A stretch of DNA of 64,000 bases from Brassica napus (GCF_020379485.1 NC_063447.1:57587452-57651451), one strand, 5' to 3'; positions 33,746 through 45,638 are shown, numbered from the stretch's first letter. Program-made: numbers and translations. The notes: generated from the letters alone by a model not told the origin.

Positions 33746-36220
33746 TCCAAACTAATCCAAATAGCTTTAAACTCTGATTAGTTATACAATTAACACATTT
33801 TATTTGATAGATTATTACTTTCCTCTTGTTAATCTAATATTTATCCGTCTTAAACAACTATTTTCCTTTTGAGTGCTACTATCTTCATCTGCAGATAAAT
33901 CTGCAAATCTAATAACAAAAAAAATATATTTAAGAAAATCACATGTATCTTAGCACTATATAACAGAAAAGTGCATAAATGTAAATCGATTAATAGTCTT
34001 TTCAAAAAAAAAAATGTAAATTGATTAACAGTAATATAACATGTAAAATGACGTCAACATATAAGACAGAAGAGTGATAATTTGCATAATAATTATTATG
34101 ATTAACTAAAATAGTTTTATTAACAATTGACATTAATCTAGTTATCTATGTCATTTTCACGTTATTCAGTGGTAAGAAGATGACCTAGCCTTTCTTTTGC
34201 CCTATAATAAACATAATAACCAAAACTTCTCTGTGAATAAAATTCAACTCAAAAAGATTGAAAGTTTTCTGAAAGAAAATATCAAAATACTCACGTTCGT
34301 TGTCTATTTTTTCTTCGTAAGAATAAGCTATTGAGCCAACAAAAAACAGATTTATAAGTAAGCAATCTCTTTTCTGTTTGTCAAAGAAAAAAAGTAATAA
34401 TCTACTTTTAAATCATTTATATAACATAGTCTGTAAAAACTTATTATTATTTTTTTATTATTATTTTTTTTTTTTGTAAAAACTTATTATTACCTCAACT
34501 GTTTTTGACAATGCTTTGATTTATATTCGTTTTTTTTGAAGAACTAAGCTGAGGAAATTCAATTGACATCTACACTGTAAATCAAGCAAAAAAGAGTAAT
34601 TATAAAAGTGTATCAGTTTTCTGAACTTAAAGTGTGTACATTTTCATCAAAGTGTATGTACCTTTTCATCCATTAGGATAGCTTTCATCCCGAGAAAAAC
34701 TTCAAGTTTATGTTTGGGATAGTAGTCCCAGATCCGAGAGACCGTACTCTGATTTTCCATTTTTTAGATGAATTGAATGACATCTTCAACCTGAGTTCTG
34801 CACAAAGAGAGAAAGGATTATTTATTAGAGAATAAGAGAATAATTATTCTAAGAAAATTGATAGAAAACAAAACATAAACCTGCAGCAGAGGTTTTAGAA
34901 TTGACGATAGTGAAAAGAGAGAGAGAGATGAAACAATGGTAAAAAAAGAGAGATGAATTGATGGCGAAAAAGAGAAAGAAAATAATATTTAAACTAACTT
35001 TGTTCAAGAAAAAATAATATGTAAACTAACTTCATGGTTGATCGTGTGATGATGATGATGATGATGATGATGGTGGTAAGTTGAGAATAATTAGGAAATT
35101 ACTTTGTGTGATAAAAACGTGGGTAATTTATCCATGTTTTTTTCTTTTTATTATTAAATTAATTTATAGCAAATATATATAAGAATTTTTAAAATATAAT
35201 TGACAAAAACTCGTAGAAAGATTGATATCAAAATTCATATTAATAAGCGTAGAAAAGGTAATAATAATAATTGATTATGGATACACATGGGTGAAAGTAG
35301 TTCTTCATAAAAACGTGACGTATATTATCGTTGCAGGAAAACTAAGATCCATAACAATGGAACTCTTACTTTTTTATTATGTGCTGTAGACACGATGCAA
35401 GAATGCAATGATTGTTTGTTTTATGTAAGCTTTGCCCTGGGCACAATTTAGAGAAACACTAACCTTGAATTCTTGATCGTAAAATGTCAAAATTTAGAGA
35501 ATTCTTTGAAGATACGATACTTGTGTCACATATACAATATATAGAAGAAAGTAGATTAATTTATGTAGGAGATAATAAAATAGTTTCAAAAATTGTAAGT
35601 TAACGTGAGTTTAAAAAAAAAAATAGAAATATAGGTAGTTGAAGATTTACATTGCAGAAAAGTAGGAAAAAAGAAATTTTAGTTTTAATAAGACTTCGCG
35701 TGTGAGAGAAAAATTCAATTGTTTTGTTTTATTATTTTTGAAAAATTTTCCGCATGTCAATTGTTTTTTAAATTTGTTTCTAAAACTTTTCCACATGGCA
35801 GTATCTGATTCGCCAGGCGACTTGCGCTTTAATATATAAGAATACCTAAAAGTTTTAAGTTTTGGATCATAATTTATATATATATTTTAGGTTTTAGATT
35901 CAGAACCAATTCGACCGCTTTACTTGCTCATGCTATTAGACAGTCATATGGCTATGTCATTGTTATAGCATGTCATGTCACGTTAATTTGGTGAAAATGA
36001 TTGTAGAAAAATATGATTGTAGAAAACTTTGCAAATAATATCTAGAAATTTTTACTGTTGGTCATGGATATCTGCTTGATTCTAAATATTCATCTATCTA
36101 AAATACTTGTTTCTTTTCTAATATTGCTTTTTCATTTATTTTCTTGACGGAGAAATGAAATAAAATACAAATATAAAAATAGGGTTTGAGAGATACTTAG
36201 GGGACTTAACTTAGGGCATT
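33746..36220. other. AT-rich intergenic DNA with a (GAT)8 tract and a possible Helitron 5' end
   Basis: No coding region is supported. A perfect (GAT)8 microsatellite is at 35048-35071. Read on the minus strand from 35841, tcttatatattaaagcgcaa looks like a Brassicaceae Helitron 5' end, but no 3' hairpin plus ctagt was found to its left. A short palindrome atctgcagataaatctgcaa is near 33889. Confidence 0.4.
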
Positions 36221-37745
36221 ATGCGAAAGTGGAAGGGGATCGTGAAGACTAAACTGATTGGGAAACGGAAGCTCGAGACGAGAGAGATGTCCACATCCTT
36301 GAGGTAATCTAATCTCAAATCTTTCTCTAGCTTAGGGTTGGTTTCGTTGTTGTTGATTTGGTTATGGTCTGGATCCTAGAATCTGACTAGCTTAGGGTTT
36401 GGTTTTGTTCTCACCTGACTCATTTGTTCATGTACAGAACTACACGCGGCTCGGAACAACGAAGGCTCCAGTGTCTACAAGACATCCAAAAATTGGTAAC
36501 ACCTGACTCGATGATGTTCATTTTAAATTATTATTCTTACAGTATTTCCTGTGTCATTCTTGCAGCAAGAGGAGATCAAGTTGTTACAGATTTCAAACGA
36601 GTACGACTCCTACTTCTTTCCCTCATTTTTTTTTCCGCTTCTTTCTTGAAGCTTATAGAAACATTTATTATTATTATTTCAGGAAACTGAATGGTGTCGG
36701 TCTCGACGATATGAGCTTCACCGAGCTGGCTTCACTTGGAAGTATGTTGGATGAGGGCTTCCGCATTGTGGACGAACAACTAGACAATGTTGGGGTTTTT
36801 TTTGTTTTCTCCAATTCATCTAGGTTTGACTACGTACTCTTGTTTAATAATAACCCTTCCTTCCTTTTGTTTCAGGCACACGAGGAAATAACAACCAAGC
36901 AGGTAAAGATAATCATCTTGAGTTCAAAGTTTTAACCCTTTTTGTGTGTAATATATCGATTTTGACACCCTCCATTTCAGCTTTTTGAGTACGATCTTAT
37001 GGGGGGACCGGACTGGACTCAAAGAATAGAGAAAGAAGATTTGGCCTACCAATCCCTTCTAGCGGGGAGAAGAGTAGCTTTGAGGAACAAGGCTAGAGAA
37101 TTCCGCCTCAGGTAAATGATAAAAAAAAAAAGAGGCTAGTTTTGTTTATGATGCCCCCATGCATGTTCACCTCTTCTTATACATATTGCTTCTTCTGGAT
37201 TCAGCCCTCCAGAAACCCAACCTTGGCGTAGCGATGACCCTGAAAGATTGGTGAGTTTATATGCCCCCATATTCTCACCTCAATGTCCCTCTGTCCCTCG
37301 CCTCACATTAATTGCGTTTTGTCTTGTTCTTGCAGAAGTTGGACATCGACTCTCTGGAGATGGAGAAAGAGAGACTACGTCTTTTCAACCAGTATGTGAG
37401 AATTTTCTTTAATTTTTTTTTTTTTTTTTTGTTCCTGCTTCTGTCTTTTTCATTGTTGGAAAGTGCTCATTGCAGGAGAATGCTTGGTAAAGAGCTTGAC
37501 GGTATGAGCTACTCCGAGCTGTTCGTGTTTAGCTTTGAGATATCGGGCGCTAGTAGGAAAGTTGTGTCGATGAAGAAGATAAAACGTGACGAAGAGATGG
37601 GGAAGACAAAACGTCCAAGGCCGTCGGTCAACAAGGTTTATCGGCTCTATTTTTTTCTGAATTGTAAAACTGTATCTCTCCTTCTTTCCCTGACTATTTC
37701 TTTTTCTTGTTCACAAAGGAGCCAATCTCCCCGGGACAGATATGA
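36221..37745 (+). CDS. Intact two-module K-box-like protein without a MADS domain, copy B
   Basis: Ten exons: 36221-36303, 36438-36495, 36566-36600, 36683-36788, 36876-36902, 36981-37111, 37205-37250, 37336-37391, 37476-37635, 37719-37745. All introns are GT-AG (many tgcag or ttcag), phases agree, and the product is 242 residues. A basic N-terminus (MRKWKGIVKTKLIGKRK) is followed by a helix (RRLQCLQDIQKLQEEIKLLQ), module 1 (RKLNGVGLDDMSFTELASLG), a linker (EKEDLAYQSLLAGRRVALRN), a helix (DSLEMEKERLRLFNQ) and module 2 (RMLGKELDGMSYSELFVFSF). Both modules resemble the first half of the MADS K-box, L-x-G-x-x-L-x-x-M/L-S-x-x-E-L. No MADS DNA-binding domain lies upstream. A coiled-coil partner of MADS proteins is a guess; I do not know a named homologue. 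Confidence 0.7.
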
Positions 37746-38884
37746 TGGTGGTGGCAGGTTCTCTTCGCTCGTGACAACACTAAGAGATTGGATATAGTTT
37801 TGTTTAATATGTCTTGTGACGTGGCTACTATTATGTACTTGGATAAATTTTTATGGTTAGTTCTGTCACTTTGTGTTATGTCTCTATGGTGATACGATGA
37901 AACTAAAGACTTTTGCTAGACGAAAAGGCGAAATTGATAGACATCAGTGGAAATATATGATAACTGTGGTAATGAAATAGCAATGAAAAAAATAAAATCC
38001 TGAAAAGGTAAAAAAGGTTATAAGTTGATTTGGTAACTGTTCACTTGTTTCGCTTGAGTGAAAGATTTTTTTTTATTTAATTACACTTAAATATATAGAA
38101 ATAGATTGTTAGAGATTTAAGTGATTTTTTACAACATCTAAATGATCATTGCAATTGTTTGGTGAACAATTACAACTAATTAAATGAAACATTCCAACTA
38201 TTACTACAAGAAAATAAGCATATTATGACAAATTGTGAATCATCACAATCTTTGGTGATGAATCTTTGCAATCTTTAGTGATTAATCATTGCAATTGTTA
38301 ATGATTGTGGTTTTTAAGTGATAAACCATTGTAATTTTTGGTGTTAACCATTGAATCTTTTAGCCAAGCATTTCAATATTTGATTGTCAACCATTGCTTG
38401 CAACTCTTAGTTCTTTATATAAAGAGTGGTGAACACTAACAAATCACAACTAGAAAACCACAAAAACTATAAATAGATCATCAAAAATCTTTGCAAAACA
38501 CATATAAAAACAGAGAAATCTATTTATTATTCTTATATCTTAACCTATGAGTATTTATATCTTAATAGAACATCGACTTCAAGAAATAACTATTAAAAAC
38601 CCAATAAATGACATCAATGAGTTTTAAAAAAGGTAAATCCATAATTTATCAACTTAATTAATTTTATTTAATCATTATGTTAGTTTAATATAATAATTGT
38701 TAGAATTTTATAAGAATTTTTCCAAAGAAAAAGAAAAAGAGCTGGTATGAGCAGACCCTAGAAGAAGAAGAGACAATGGATAAAGAGATTCTAAACAAAC
38801 CTGATAAGCCCATGGAGAAAGAACGGAGGAGGATCCTGATGCAGAAAAATTCTAGAGGATTTCTCCTGATAAGCCCATGGAGAA
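37746..38884. other. 3' flank of copy B and a CACTA-like degenerate end
   Basis: At 38204-38219 actacaagaaaataag resembles a CACTA terminus with its first base changed. It is followed to about 38400 by repeats of gtgatgaatc, cattgcaatt and similar words, as in subterminal CACTA regions. No mirrored end was found. The words gatttctcctgataagcccatgg near 38860 repeat ones near 38798, a local duplication. No gene is supported. Confidence 0.4.
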
Positions 38885-38978
38885 ATCATACTTCTTGGTT
38901 ATGGAATGGAAACCTATAAAGATGAATGTTGAGGATTTACCATGAAAAGCTTCATCAAGGCTACCACCAGGAAGGTAA
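38885..38978 (-). pseudogene. Third fragment of FEI2 (exon 10 edge)
   Basis: The stretch catgaaaagcttcatcaagg ctaccaccaggaaggtaa (38941-38978) matches the 3' edge of FEI2 exon 10 and its intron near 19361-19398, with one or two changes. The preceding bases (atcatacttcttgg at 38885) match intron 10. On the minus strand it encodes [11 protein letters not shown]. It shows that a third piece of FEI2 was carried here along with the K-box-like copy B. Confidence 0.75.
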
Positions 38979-39393
38979 ATATACCGAGAAAGAAAGTTAC
39001 TTGTAGATGTTGTCAACATCAACATCAATATACTAATTTTTTTCTTTTTTCCTTATATTATGCTCAAAAAGTGACATTTTCTTGTATATTGGTTTTATCT
39101 CCTTTCATTGATCACTCTTTTATCACAATCGGACATTAAAAGAGTTAAATAGATAATACATCTTAAATTGAATTATAGATAGAACATTTAAAAGCACTAA
39201 ACAAATATAAATGAAAGATTTAAGAGATATATGAAACATACTCATCTTAGTCATCAGCTACAAACATCAGTCTTCAAGCGAAATACATTATTTTAAACAT
39301 TTCAGCTTACAAACAACAATAGTCACTCATCTTATTTTTCATATGAAAATAAATTATTCTTTAATACTTTCAACTACAAACCTCGACCGCTAT
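38979..39393. other. AT-rich spacer
   Basis: No feature could be supported here apart from A/T-rich sequence. The right edge leads into the 3' end of the short frame on the minus strand. Confidence 0.4.
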
Positions 39394-39519
39394 CTAAGCT
39401 TGATTATTATTAGAAAGTTCATCACCGAATCTTAGCAGACTGTTGCATAGAGCTTTAAGCTCATTGTGAGACAGAGTTGCCAAATTTATGTTTGTCAACA
39501 CATAAATTTTTTGAAACAT
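39394..39519 (-). CDS. Short K-box-core-like frame, 41 aa
   Basis: ATG 39519 to TAG 39394 encodes 41 residues with TNINLATLSHNELKALCNSL and then LLRFGDEL. Aligned by eye it matches the core of the protein at 23122-23407 (INVADLTQDELKYLVNKLLKF). Upstream in the same frame more codons are open, so the true gene may be longer or be a decayed copy. No splice sites are needed. Translation is uncertain; it may be a pseudogene. Confidence 0.4.
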   Translation of the reverse strand: MFQKIYVLTNINLATLSHNELKALCNSLLRFGDELSNNNQA

Positions 39520-40014
39520 ATGATCAATTTTGGTAATGAAAAGATGAGTTGTTGTTGTTTGTAACGGAAATATTTGGAATAATATGTTTTATTAGATTAC
39601 AATATTTGTGCACAAAAAACGACTAAGATGAGTACTCGGTTATTAATATATATATATATAATCAAATGTTTGATCTACAACTCTATTATCTTAAAATTGT
39701 CATCATTAATATGCTAAGTTTTCCCGCCCGTATAAATTTATATATAACCACCTCTCTCGCATGTCTAAATTTATATAAATTCAACGCTTAAACTCATAGC
39801 GACTTGTTTCTTCTTCTTCTTCCCCAAAGCAAATCAAATACCACTCTTTTCTTCTTCTCCATTTCTGTCTCTTTCTCAACCATGAGCAACGCAGTGTTTG
39901 GTCAGCACACTTGTTAACAAATCTGTCAAAGTTTCCATCTTTCATCTGACTTTCACTTTTTTTTTATCAAAGTTTACATCTTTACGGTTTTGAATCTTAG
40001 GCTTTTTTTTCCAG

Positions 40015-40195
40015 TTTTGTTGAGGTCATAGACAGATTTGTTAACCATCAAGCTGAGGCCCCAATAGTCTCTCTCCACAGAGCTATTGCTTTGGTCCAGC
40101 TTGAAGGTGTGAATGAACTGCAGATGAGTGTTCTCCTCAACCGTGTGAATGTACTCCTCGCTGACATTCATTACATACTTACAATGATGCTTGAG
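40015..40195 (+). pseudogene. Exon-like fragment with a K-box-core-like helix
   Basis: An open frame between a good acceptor (tttttttccag) and a good donor (gag|gtttct) reads EVIDRFVNHQAEAPIVSLHR, ALVQLEGVNELQMSVLLNRV and NVLLADIHYILTMMLE. The pattern E-L-x-x-x-L-L-N-x-x resembles the short frames at 23.3 and 39.4 kb. A nearby upstream ATG (39882) cannot be joined in phase with the visible donor at 39900, so no full gene model works. It may be a decayed family member. Confidence 0.35.
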
Positions 40196-40916
40196 GTTTC
40201 TTTTTTTTTTTTAATAGTCATTTTGAGACCTGTTAGTAAGCTGTTTGAGACTATGTTGTTTATTGTTTTCCTAGTATGCTTACAAAGATACAACTCTTAT
40301 GCTCTTATATGATTACTATGTTTATGAGTTTACTAAAGTTCTCAACTTTCACGATAACTTTCCGCCAGAAAGTAAAAAAAAGATTAAAACTTCCTTTAGA
40401 GCTTAACAGGAAACGCTGAAGAAAGAACGAATGAGCAAATCATAAGCAACAACTATTCAGAAAACCACTACTCGATCGGTTTCAGCTTTAGCTTTTGCAC
40501 AAAGACAAAAACTTTAATTAGTCTATCAGGATCCAAATCCTACTAGAAACCCTAATTAATCAGTCAATTTAGAGAAAATCGCGTTCACTGTTTACAGCAC
40601 CGAATAGACATAGACCACTGGGATGTTTTATCTAGGAATCATTAAGTCTTGTAGTGTGCTTACTTCTGAAAAAGGGGTATATTGAATATTAATTTCGTTA
40701 GATAGTTTACCTAAGTGAGCAGCTTGGTTCATTTTCCTTTAATTTGTATATGATGTTTAGTGGGTGCTATAGCTACATGCTACTGAACCAATCAACTTCA
40801 AGAAGCCTCTAACAGCTAAGACGTGGAGTTATTTTGGTTGTATCACCCGTATTTAATTTTAAACTATATAACTATATAAGTAAACTTATATTAAAATAAA
40901 TTCACGATTAATCTAA
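40196..40916. other. Intergenic DNA
   Basis: No gene or repeat could be supported. The right end (gattaatctaaa) is the host sequence into which the Helitron at 40917-42386 inserted. Confidence 0.4.
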
Positions 40917-42386
40917 ACTAGACCCTGACCCGCGCGCCAGCGCGGATATGAATTTTTGGTTTTTGGTTATTTATTTAACTAAATTATGTATTTGTAATAT
41001 TTGATGTATTATATTCACCAAGTAAATAATTTTTTTGGCATCTTAAACCATCTATTTATGATGAATATTCGATATCATATACAAAATTGAACAAATAGAC
41101 GTAATTAGAGGATTGTAGACGATATATAAAAACAATGGTTATTAATGTAAAATATGAAAAAATATTATATCATGACTTAGTATGGCATAAAATATTATAA
41201 ATTAGTTATACATATTTACAGAAAATAAAATGATTTTTAAACTTCTATGAAAAAATTAACATATAAAAAAAGGGTGACGAATTAGTCATCAAACTGTAAA
41301 TAATTTCATAATTTTGTTAATAATAAATTATTTATAGTCTTTGTTTTTCGTCAAGATAATTATTAAATGTCCATAACATTAATATGTTAAAAGGCCATAT
41401 TATGAAAGCCCATGTTGTAACCGTTTTTTTTCGGGAAGTGTAACAAAAAAAAAATTATCTTTAACTCTTCGTTTTATTTAAGTTCTGTGTCGATAAAAGA
41501 TTAAAAAAAATTTCTCTATCTTTTTCAATGTTCAATTTGAAGCTTATTATGCGAAAATCATACGCAAATATAGACAATTGGTTGAAATGTCTATATCTTT
41601 ATATTCTTCTAAATTTTAAATTTATTGTTTCCTCTTCTGCAAGCAAATCAATTACCGAAGTAATAGATCAATTGGTTGGAATCAAATATATTCTTATAAG
41701 TAGTGTAATTATGGTTACAGTTTCTATATTTAATAGGTACATTAAAGATACGACATTGAAGATATTATGTTTTGATTAATAGAAGATATTTGATTTTGAG
41801 TTTGTATTTATTGATTTGTTTTTTATAAAGCTTAGAAAATCAGTGGGATGATTGGTTGGTTAATACATCCTATAAAGAAAACGAAAACTATAGGTGGTTT
41901 GACTATTGTACATCGATAGATGCATGATGTCAGTTGACTATATAAAACTTGAGCATGATCATTTCAAACTAAAGTATAGGTAGATTATATGCATTTGTTA
42001 TATTGTAGTTAATATATTTTAAATATTACATAAGTCAAGTGATTCACGTTTTCGTAAAAATAAAATTAAAGTTCATTATTGGGCCATACTCGTCCGTAAT
42101 AAGCTACGTTAAATATGATGTATTTTTAGGTTCATTTAATGACATTAAGTTTAAATTTCATTAAGGAAAACTCATTAATTTAACTGGAAAAGACAAACAT
42201 TAAAATAGGTAGGTTCATTTAATGACATTAAGTTTAAATTTGATTAAAGAAAATTCATTAATTTAACTGGAAAATACAAGCAATAAAATAGGTAGTTTAA
42301 TTTAATTCTCAGTGGCATGGAAGTGTAAATAAGTTAGAAAATTTAGGGGTATTTTTTAATGGGTACTTCTTTTTTAATTATATAGA
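40917..42386 (-). mobile_element. Non-autonomous Helitron, both ends visible
   Basis: On the minus strand the element begins TCTATATAATTAAAAAAGAA at 42386, preceded by A. It ends with a GC-rich hairpin (ccgcgc/gcgcgg, 40945-40930), eight bases, and CTAGT at 40921-40917, followed by T. Insertion between A and T, a TC start and a hairpin plus CTAGT end are the Helitron hallmarks. Its 1,470 bp encode no Rep/helicase. It contains an 83-bp tandem duplication. Confidence 0.88.
42128..42293. repeat. 83-bp tandem duplication inside the Helitron
   Basis: The unit starting aggttcatttaatgacatta is at 42128-42210 and again at 42211-42293 with a few changes. Confidence 0.85.
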
Positions 42387-43835
42387 TGGAAGTTCTCACG
42401 ACAAATTGAATTTCTTCCTCAGATTCCTAAAAAATGGTCAAAACCTCCATGTCTAATGACCAACCATAAGCCAGGACCCCAAAAACAATTATCTGCAATC
42501 GACTTAAATAATCAGATATATAGATCACATATTCACACAAAGCCGGTGTCGTAGCTCTTCCGAAAATGAACGAGCCACAGGTGCAGGCCATGCGGCTGCG
42601 CACCCTCATGCTCTGCGAGGAACTCTCACTTCCGTGGATACGTCATCTATTTACATTCCTCTCTTTTATCAATCATTTCATGCATCTTTAAACCCAAATT
42701 AAATAGGGAAAAAATAACAAATCATTTCAATCATCATTATCAACATATAAATCTTTCCAAGCCCTTTCCAACTCTATATATTTCTCCCTTTTCAATTTTC
42801 TTATGATATTCTCTTTCTCAATAAACCTATGGTTTTCGGGTAAATTTTGATTTTATAATGCTGAATTTTTTGTAGCATAACTTTGTTGCAGAAGAATATC
42901 TAACTATATCACTAACTGCAACTTAATTAGAAAATGTAAAATTGAACAGTTACGTTTTGTTTTTAAAAGTGTAATGAGATTTTAATTATTTTTAGTTCGA
43001 TCATCCCGGTCAATAAGATCTCTCTTTTCTTCTTCAGTCTTTTTTTATGCTTGACTGTAGTAAAAAATCCATTCAAACTTATGACTTGCGTCTTCAAATG
43101 TTTTTACATGATTCAGGGTTAAAGGTTGAAGATGGGTCTTAAGTATACTCCTATTTCAAAACTCAATTCTTCAAAAAAAAAAGATCAGTATGTCGTAATC
43201 TATTACATACAAATTTATTCGACTGTTTTACAAATCTGTTTATGAGTATTATATACAAAGTGACAATTTTATGCAGGTTTTTTTTTTATCTTTGAAGTTC
43301 CAAGTTGTGTTGACGACGGTAGAAGAAGAGGAAAGTGAAAAGAATCCTAAAATGTAAGTTCAAACAAAATATCCTAAATGCATATTCTTTTAAAAAATTA
43401 GTTTGCCATTTATCTTTCTACTGCATTGATATACTAATTTTTTCAATAATATTTTAATGGTTTTCATAATTTATTGTTGGTTCACTGTTTATTATATCTA
43501 AAATAATTAGATTGATATTTAAAAGAAGACTTATATATAAAAAATAGAAATAAAATTGAATGAATGAAATGTCAAATTTTTAAACTATATTTAAATGCTT
43601 TATAAAAATTGTTATCTCTATTCGAAAAAATTACAATAGGTGTTTTAACCCTTATAAGTTCTAACTGTTGTTTGGATGCAACACTTCTAATTATAGGTGT
43701 CCATTTTATCCAGCTCTAGAATGTGACCAGAATAATGTTTAGCTTTGATCAAATAAAATGTTAGAATTTATAAACAAGATTATTTAAATGCAAGCAAAAA
43801 CTGATCCGTGCTTAGCACAGGGTGATAATACTAGT
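42387..43835 (+). mobile_element. DNA ending in a Helitron 3' terminus, with an exon-like island
   Basis: Bases 43806-43835 form ccgtgcttagcacagg, nine bases, then ctagt followed by t: a Helitron 3' end on the plus strand. The matching 5' end was not found, so the left boundary given here is only the edge of the neighbouring Helitron. At 42566-42691 a GC-rich frame reads MNEPQVQAMRLRTLMLCEEL and SLPWIR, then drifts into AT-rich sequence and stops. It looks like part of a captured exon; I do not recognise the gene. Confidence 0.5.
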
Positions 43836-45208
43836 TTTATAATAATTAGTCAAGTATATAATTTAAAATACTAGTATGATCATCCCAGTCAATTTTTGCT
43901 TGCAAATTATTTTTCATATATAAATTGTAACGTTTTTAGTTTTTAATGAAAAGGGATCCATGATTATAGTCACATATATGGATAGCACAGGAAAATTCCG
44001 TATTTTCTCTATTCAATCATTAACAAATCCCGGTCAATTTTAGTTCGATCATCCCGGTCAAATTCATTTGATTCATCATCTTCATTTCATATGTATCCGG
44101 TGGCTCAAGACAAGTAGTACTGATAAGTGGTCGATTGAAAGTGGGGAAGAAAATTCTTGGTACGCAAGCAAGAGTGGATGGTGATCTCATTTGCTCGGAT
44201 CTCAACATCGGTGGCTTGGTACGGCTCATATGATAACGGTGTGGATCTCCAATGGATTGTGAAGATTCCAGCGTTGAGTGATGATGAAGAGCGGCAGCTC
44301 CGACGTCGCTTTCTCCTCCACATCTCGGTTCTGCTACAAAACACCAACAAGAGTAAAGGGACTCTATCACTCTATGGACAACAAATACAATGAATCCGGT
44401 GGTGATTGGTTTGCAAGAGGCAGTGGTGGTAACGATTGGAGACGAACGCAACGTCCTTTCCGCACACATGAACGGAGAGGAAGATTTGAAGAAAGAACCA
44501 AGAACAATGCAAAGACTGAAGGAGGGGAAGAAGAGAAGATAAGAAAAAAGAGGTGGTGGTGAGAAGCATCAGTGATTGCCACATAAAGAAGATGGGGGCT
44601 TGGCTTTGGGTAGAATGAGATAGATATACCTATATATTTTATACACAGGTTAGGTTAAAGTGAATAAAAGAATTGAGTTTTGATTTGATAAAAAAAATTA
44701 ATTAGACAAACCAAACCGGTTTTAGTAAACCGAGTTATTACAATTTATTACTAAATTGATGATATTGAAGACCATATAACATGACACTATTAGGGATCAT
44801 AAGTAACATTCAAACATGCAGAAGACCACACATCCACAATCTACAATTCCATCGGGTGAAGAAGCCACAAATAATCACCCGATGTTGAGATTATTTGATG
44901 AGTTGGTGAGCTCAAACCGAGCTGAGACTTCCTCAAGAATGATTCCTTTTGAAACTCAAGAAGAGGTGGTCATACTAGCTCTGGTTCTAACTGCTAAGAA
45001 GAGCCGGTCATACTAGCTCTGGTTTAATTCTGATGCAGATGGTCAGTCTCATTCTTAAAAGTTTTTTTTTTTGAAACTGATTTCATTCTCAAAGTTGGTA
45101 GCCAAGTTCATCAAAATGAAAGAGCAACTACATCAGCAAATAAAGAATGCACAAACATTTACGTGAAGAATTTGATCAAAAATATAACATAATATATTCT
45201 ACATAAAA
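43836..45208. other. Intergenic DNA with an unrecognised coding-like island
   Basis: Around 44095-44560 base composition rises and several frames stay open on both strands. The most protein-like short stretch is on the plus strand, GGSRQVVLISGRLKVGKK then ILGTQARVDGDLICSDLNIG, ending at a stop near 44232. Another plus frame (44278-44562) is rich in Gly, Arg and Glu. The words gatcatcccggtcaa recur near 43002, 44048 and, varied, 43878. No family was recognised; it could be a captured fragment. Confidence 0.3.
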
Positions 45209-45638
45209 TATTTTTCAAAAACCAATACTAATATTGGTGATGGAGAATATTTACTGCAATCATTTTACAAAATATATTTTTTAACAAAGGCTAATTATTT
45301 AATTTACTACAATGTTTAATTTTAAATTTGGTGAACCAGAAAAGCATAAGAAAAGAAATGAAATGGACTTCAATCCTTAAACTTAAACTTAAACTTAATT
45401 TTAAAAATAAATAAATGATAAAGTATTTTTCAAAAACCAATACTAATATTGGTGATGGAGAATATTTACTGCAATCATTTTACAAAATATATTTTTTAAC
45501 AAAGGTTAATTATTTAATTTACTACAATGTTGAATTTTAAATTTGGTGAACCAGAAAAGCATAAGAAAAGAAATGAAATGGACTTCAATCCTTAAACTTA
45601 AACTTAAACTTAATTTTAAAAATAAATAAATGATAAAG
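45209..45638. repeat. 215-bp near-identical tandem duplication
   Basis: tatttttcaaaaaccaatac begins both units (45209-45423 and 45424-45638). I saw only two base differences, so the event is recent. It encodes nothing. Confidence 0.93.

Noticed and set aside
33889..33910. Palindrome atctgcagataaatctgcaa as a Helitron hairpin
   Set aside because: No CTAGT-type end follows at the right distance, so it does not complete the possible Helitron start at 35841.
44020..44469. A 149-codon minus-strand frame as a gene
   Set aside because: It has no recognisable motif and overlaps more protein-like stretches on the other strand; kept only as part of an unexplained island.
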